DNA from: Nodularia sphaerocarpa UHCC 0038
GTDB taxonomy: Bacteria; Cyanobacteriota; Cyanobacteriia; Cyanobacteriales; Nostocaceae
Direction: 5' to 3'
DNA length: 64,000 nucleotides
NCBI RefSeq assembly: GCF_022376295.1
Contig: NZ_CP060140.1
Span: 3,042,356 to 3,106,355, forward strand
Shown: positions 62,676 through 64,000 of the stretch, one piece after another
How the letters are laid out: each line of letters opens with the position of its first letter
Position numbering within the stretch: position 1 is the stretch's first letter
Translations under genes and position numbers: made by a program
The notes under the pieces: generated by a model
Told to the model about the DNA's origin: nothing
Databases searched by the model: none
The model's input: only the letters and a program-made list of their open reading frames with translations

Positions 62676-63671
62676 ATGGGTAACTTTTTTTTACTAATCT
62701 TCTTGGCGCTTGGTGGTTCTGCGGTTGCAGGATCTGTAAAGGTTGTCAATCAAGGTAATGAAGTCTTGGTAGAAAGATTGGGTAGCTATGAGAAAAAGCT
62801 GGGGCCAGGGCTGAATTTTGTCATCCCTTTTTTAGATAAAATCGTCTACCAACAAACTATCCGCGAAAAAGTCTTAGATATTCCTCCCCAAAAATGTATT
62901 ACCCGTGACAATGTGGGGATTGAAGTTGATGCGGTGGTTTACTGGCGGATTGTGGATATGGAAAAAGCCTGGTATAAGGTGGAAAATCTCCATGCAGCCA
63001 TGACAAATTTGGTTTTAACTCAAATTCGCTCGGAAATGGGACAATTGGAGTTAGATAAAACCTTTACCGCCCGCTCTCAAATCAATGAAATGTTATTGCG
63101 GGAGTTAGATATTGCTACTGACCCTTGGGGTGTGAAAATTACACGGGTGGAATTGCGAGATATTGTCCCATCCCAGACGGTGCGAGAGTCAATGGAGTTG
63201 CAAATGGCAGCAGAACGGCGCAGACGGGCGGCAATTCTGACTTCTGAGGGGGAACGGGAATCTGCTGTTAATAGCGCTAGGGGTAAGGCTGAGGCGCAAA
63301 TTTTGGACGCTGAAGCTCGGCAAAAATCCACAATTCTCCATGCAGAAGCCCAACAAAAATCTATTGTGTTGCAAGCTCAAGCTGAACGCCAGCAACAGGT
63401 TCTCAAGGCACAAGCAACTTCAGAAGCACTGCAAATTATCACTAAAACTCTCAATAGTGAACCAGGCGCACAAGAAGCGTTACAGTTTTTACTAGCACAA
63501 AGTTATTTGGAAATGGGTACGAAGATTGGCAGCAGTGATAGCAGTAAGGTGATGTTTATGGACCCCCGCAGTATTCCTGCTACTTTGGAGGGGATGCGTT
63601 CGATTGTTTCTGATGCTAACCCTTTGTTTGGCGGTGAGATACCAAGGGATAATCAAAATCGTTCTAGCTAA
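62676..63671 (+). CDS. SPFH/band 7 (stomatin-like, slipin) protein
   Basis: A 331-residue membrane-microdomain protein of the paraslipin/QmcA type. An N-terminal helix (FFLLIFLALGGSAVAGSVKV) is followed by the SPFH domain: VNQGNEVLVERLGSYEKKLG, GPGLNFVIPFLDKI, RDNVGIEVDAVVYWRI, and TDPWGVKITRVELRDIVPS, then a long Ala/Gln/Glu-rich coiled coil (residues 190-260) that mediates oligomerisation. ATG at 62676. It follows the NfeD gene, its usual partner. Confidence 0.94.
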   Translation: MGNFFLLIFLALGGSAVAGSVKVVNQGNEVLVERLGSYEKKLGPGLNFVIPFLDKIVYQQTIREKVLDIPPQKCITRDNVGIEVDAVVYWRIVDMEKAWYKVENLHAAMTNLVLTQIRSEMGQLELDKTFTARSQINEMLLRELDIATDPWGVKITRVELRDIVPSQTVRESMELQMAAERRRRAAILTSEGERESAVNSARGKAEAQILDAEARQKSTILHAEAQQKSIVLQAQAERQQQVLKAQATSEALQIITKTLNSEPGAQEALQFLLAQSYLEMGTKIGSSDSSKVMFMDPRSIPATLEGMRSIVSDANPLFGGEIPRDNQNRSS

Positions 63672-63841
63672 GAAAAGTTAGAAGAGAATTTTTGGCAATT
63701 AGGGGCTAACAAATCCAAAAATATCCCCAAATTTCTGGTGGTGGGGGCAAATATAGGGGCTAATCACCAAGGACGGGCAAGATGCCCATCCCACAAGATG
63801 GAATAATTTATTTTATGGTGTCCCCTTGATCACTAATGCGC

Positions 63842-64000
63842 TCATAAGCTAGCAGCTTGATTCATTTGGCATTGACGACACAAACCAAAAAATTCCAATG
63901 TGTGGTAGAAAATTTTAAATTTATGACTGGATTCTAATTCGCCTTCGAGGTCATGAACAGGACATTGATTAATGGGAATCGAAACGCCGCACTGGAGACA
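63842..64000 (-). CDS. Fur-family transcriptional regulator (C-terminal part only)
   Basis: The frame runs from the window's right edge to a TGA at 63842-63844, giving 52 C-terminal residues: CLQCGVSIPINQCPVHDLEG, then SHKFKIFYHTLEFFGLCRQC and QMNQAAS. The two CxxC pairs are the structural zinc site of Fur-type repressors (Fur, Zur or PerR). The subgroup cannot be settled because the DNA-binding and sensing parts lie outside the window; the Zur (FurB) group is a possibility only. Confidence 0.85.
   Translation of the reverse strand, partial: CLQCGVSIPINQCPVHDLEGELESSHKFKIFYHTLEFFGLCRQCQMNQAASL

Overview
This 64 kb window is chromosomal DNA of a filamentous, heterocyst-forming type cyanobacterium (Nostoc/Anabaena-like, order Nostocales). 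The evidence is the gene content: nblA (phycobilisome degradation), psbZ, a probable Psb35, ftrV, a ferredoxin-type divinyl chlorophyllide reductase, cyanobacterial acyl-lipid desaturases, alkaline/neutral invertases and several Uma2 proteins. The DNA also carries frequent GCGATCGC octamers (HIP1) and many heptanucleotide tandem repeats and dispersed palindromes typical of Nostoc intergenic DNA. No rRNA, CRISPR array, prophage or complete transposase gene is visible. One tRNA, Gly(GCC), is present.

Layout. 0-9.3 kb: a SelO gene cut by the window edge, anmK, an unrecognised gene with a strong terminator, a Ser/Thr kinase, an isolated nblA in gene-poor repeat-rich DNA, then a PP2C phosphatase downstream of an ABC1/UbiB kinase. 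9.5-13.7 kb: two Uma2 genes and a 901-residue DHH-CBS-nucleotidyltransferase fusion. 13.9-17 kb: psbZ, ribH, tRNA-Gly, a small zinc/membrane protein and a ProA-family gene that lacks the catalytic cysteine. 17.3-22.2 kb: four consecutive minus-strand fatty-acid desaturases, desC-desA-desB-desD, enough to make C18:4 lipids (Murata group 4); desB and desD share a conserved upstream leader. 22.2-27.7 kb: a COG4100 PLP enzyme, a GxxExxY gene enclosed by a perfect 28-bp inverted repeat, bciB, and a lipoprotein gene next to a WD40 + J-domain fusion. 28.5-31.9 kb: two tandem GH100 invertases. 32-44 kb: housekeeping and small proteins (rsmB, a TerB-like protein, YjbQ, an NmrA-like reductase, a lysozyme-like protein, menH, mutL, a cysteine-less rhodanese, an ADA-like deaminase) and a secreted protein built of four repeats. 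44.2-53.7 kb: a four-gene minus-strand signalling operon, with three hybrid histidine kinases joined by identical 17-nt overlaps and a REC-PAS-GGDEF output protein. 53.8-64 kb: purA, rplY, an APH/AAA kinase fusion, an ElyC-like protein, ftrV, a zinc-ribbon/degenerate-kinase/PP2C fusion, an NfeD-slipin pair and the 3' end of a Fur-family regulator.

The most notable items are the shared leader of the desaturase genes, the inverted-repeat-bounded GxxExxY cassette, the ProA paralogue without its nucleophile, the WD40-J fusion, the four-repeat secreted protein, the kinase triplet made by tandem duplication, and start codons that lie inside heptamer repeat arrays. I see no clear evidence of a wholly new defence or mobile system. 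The nearest candidates are the GxxExxY cassette and two MITE-like elements (36.55 and 61.7-62.06 kb).
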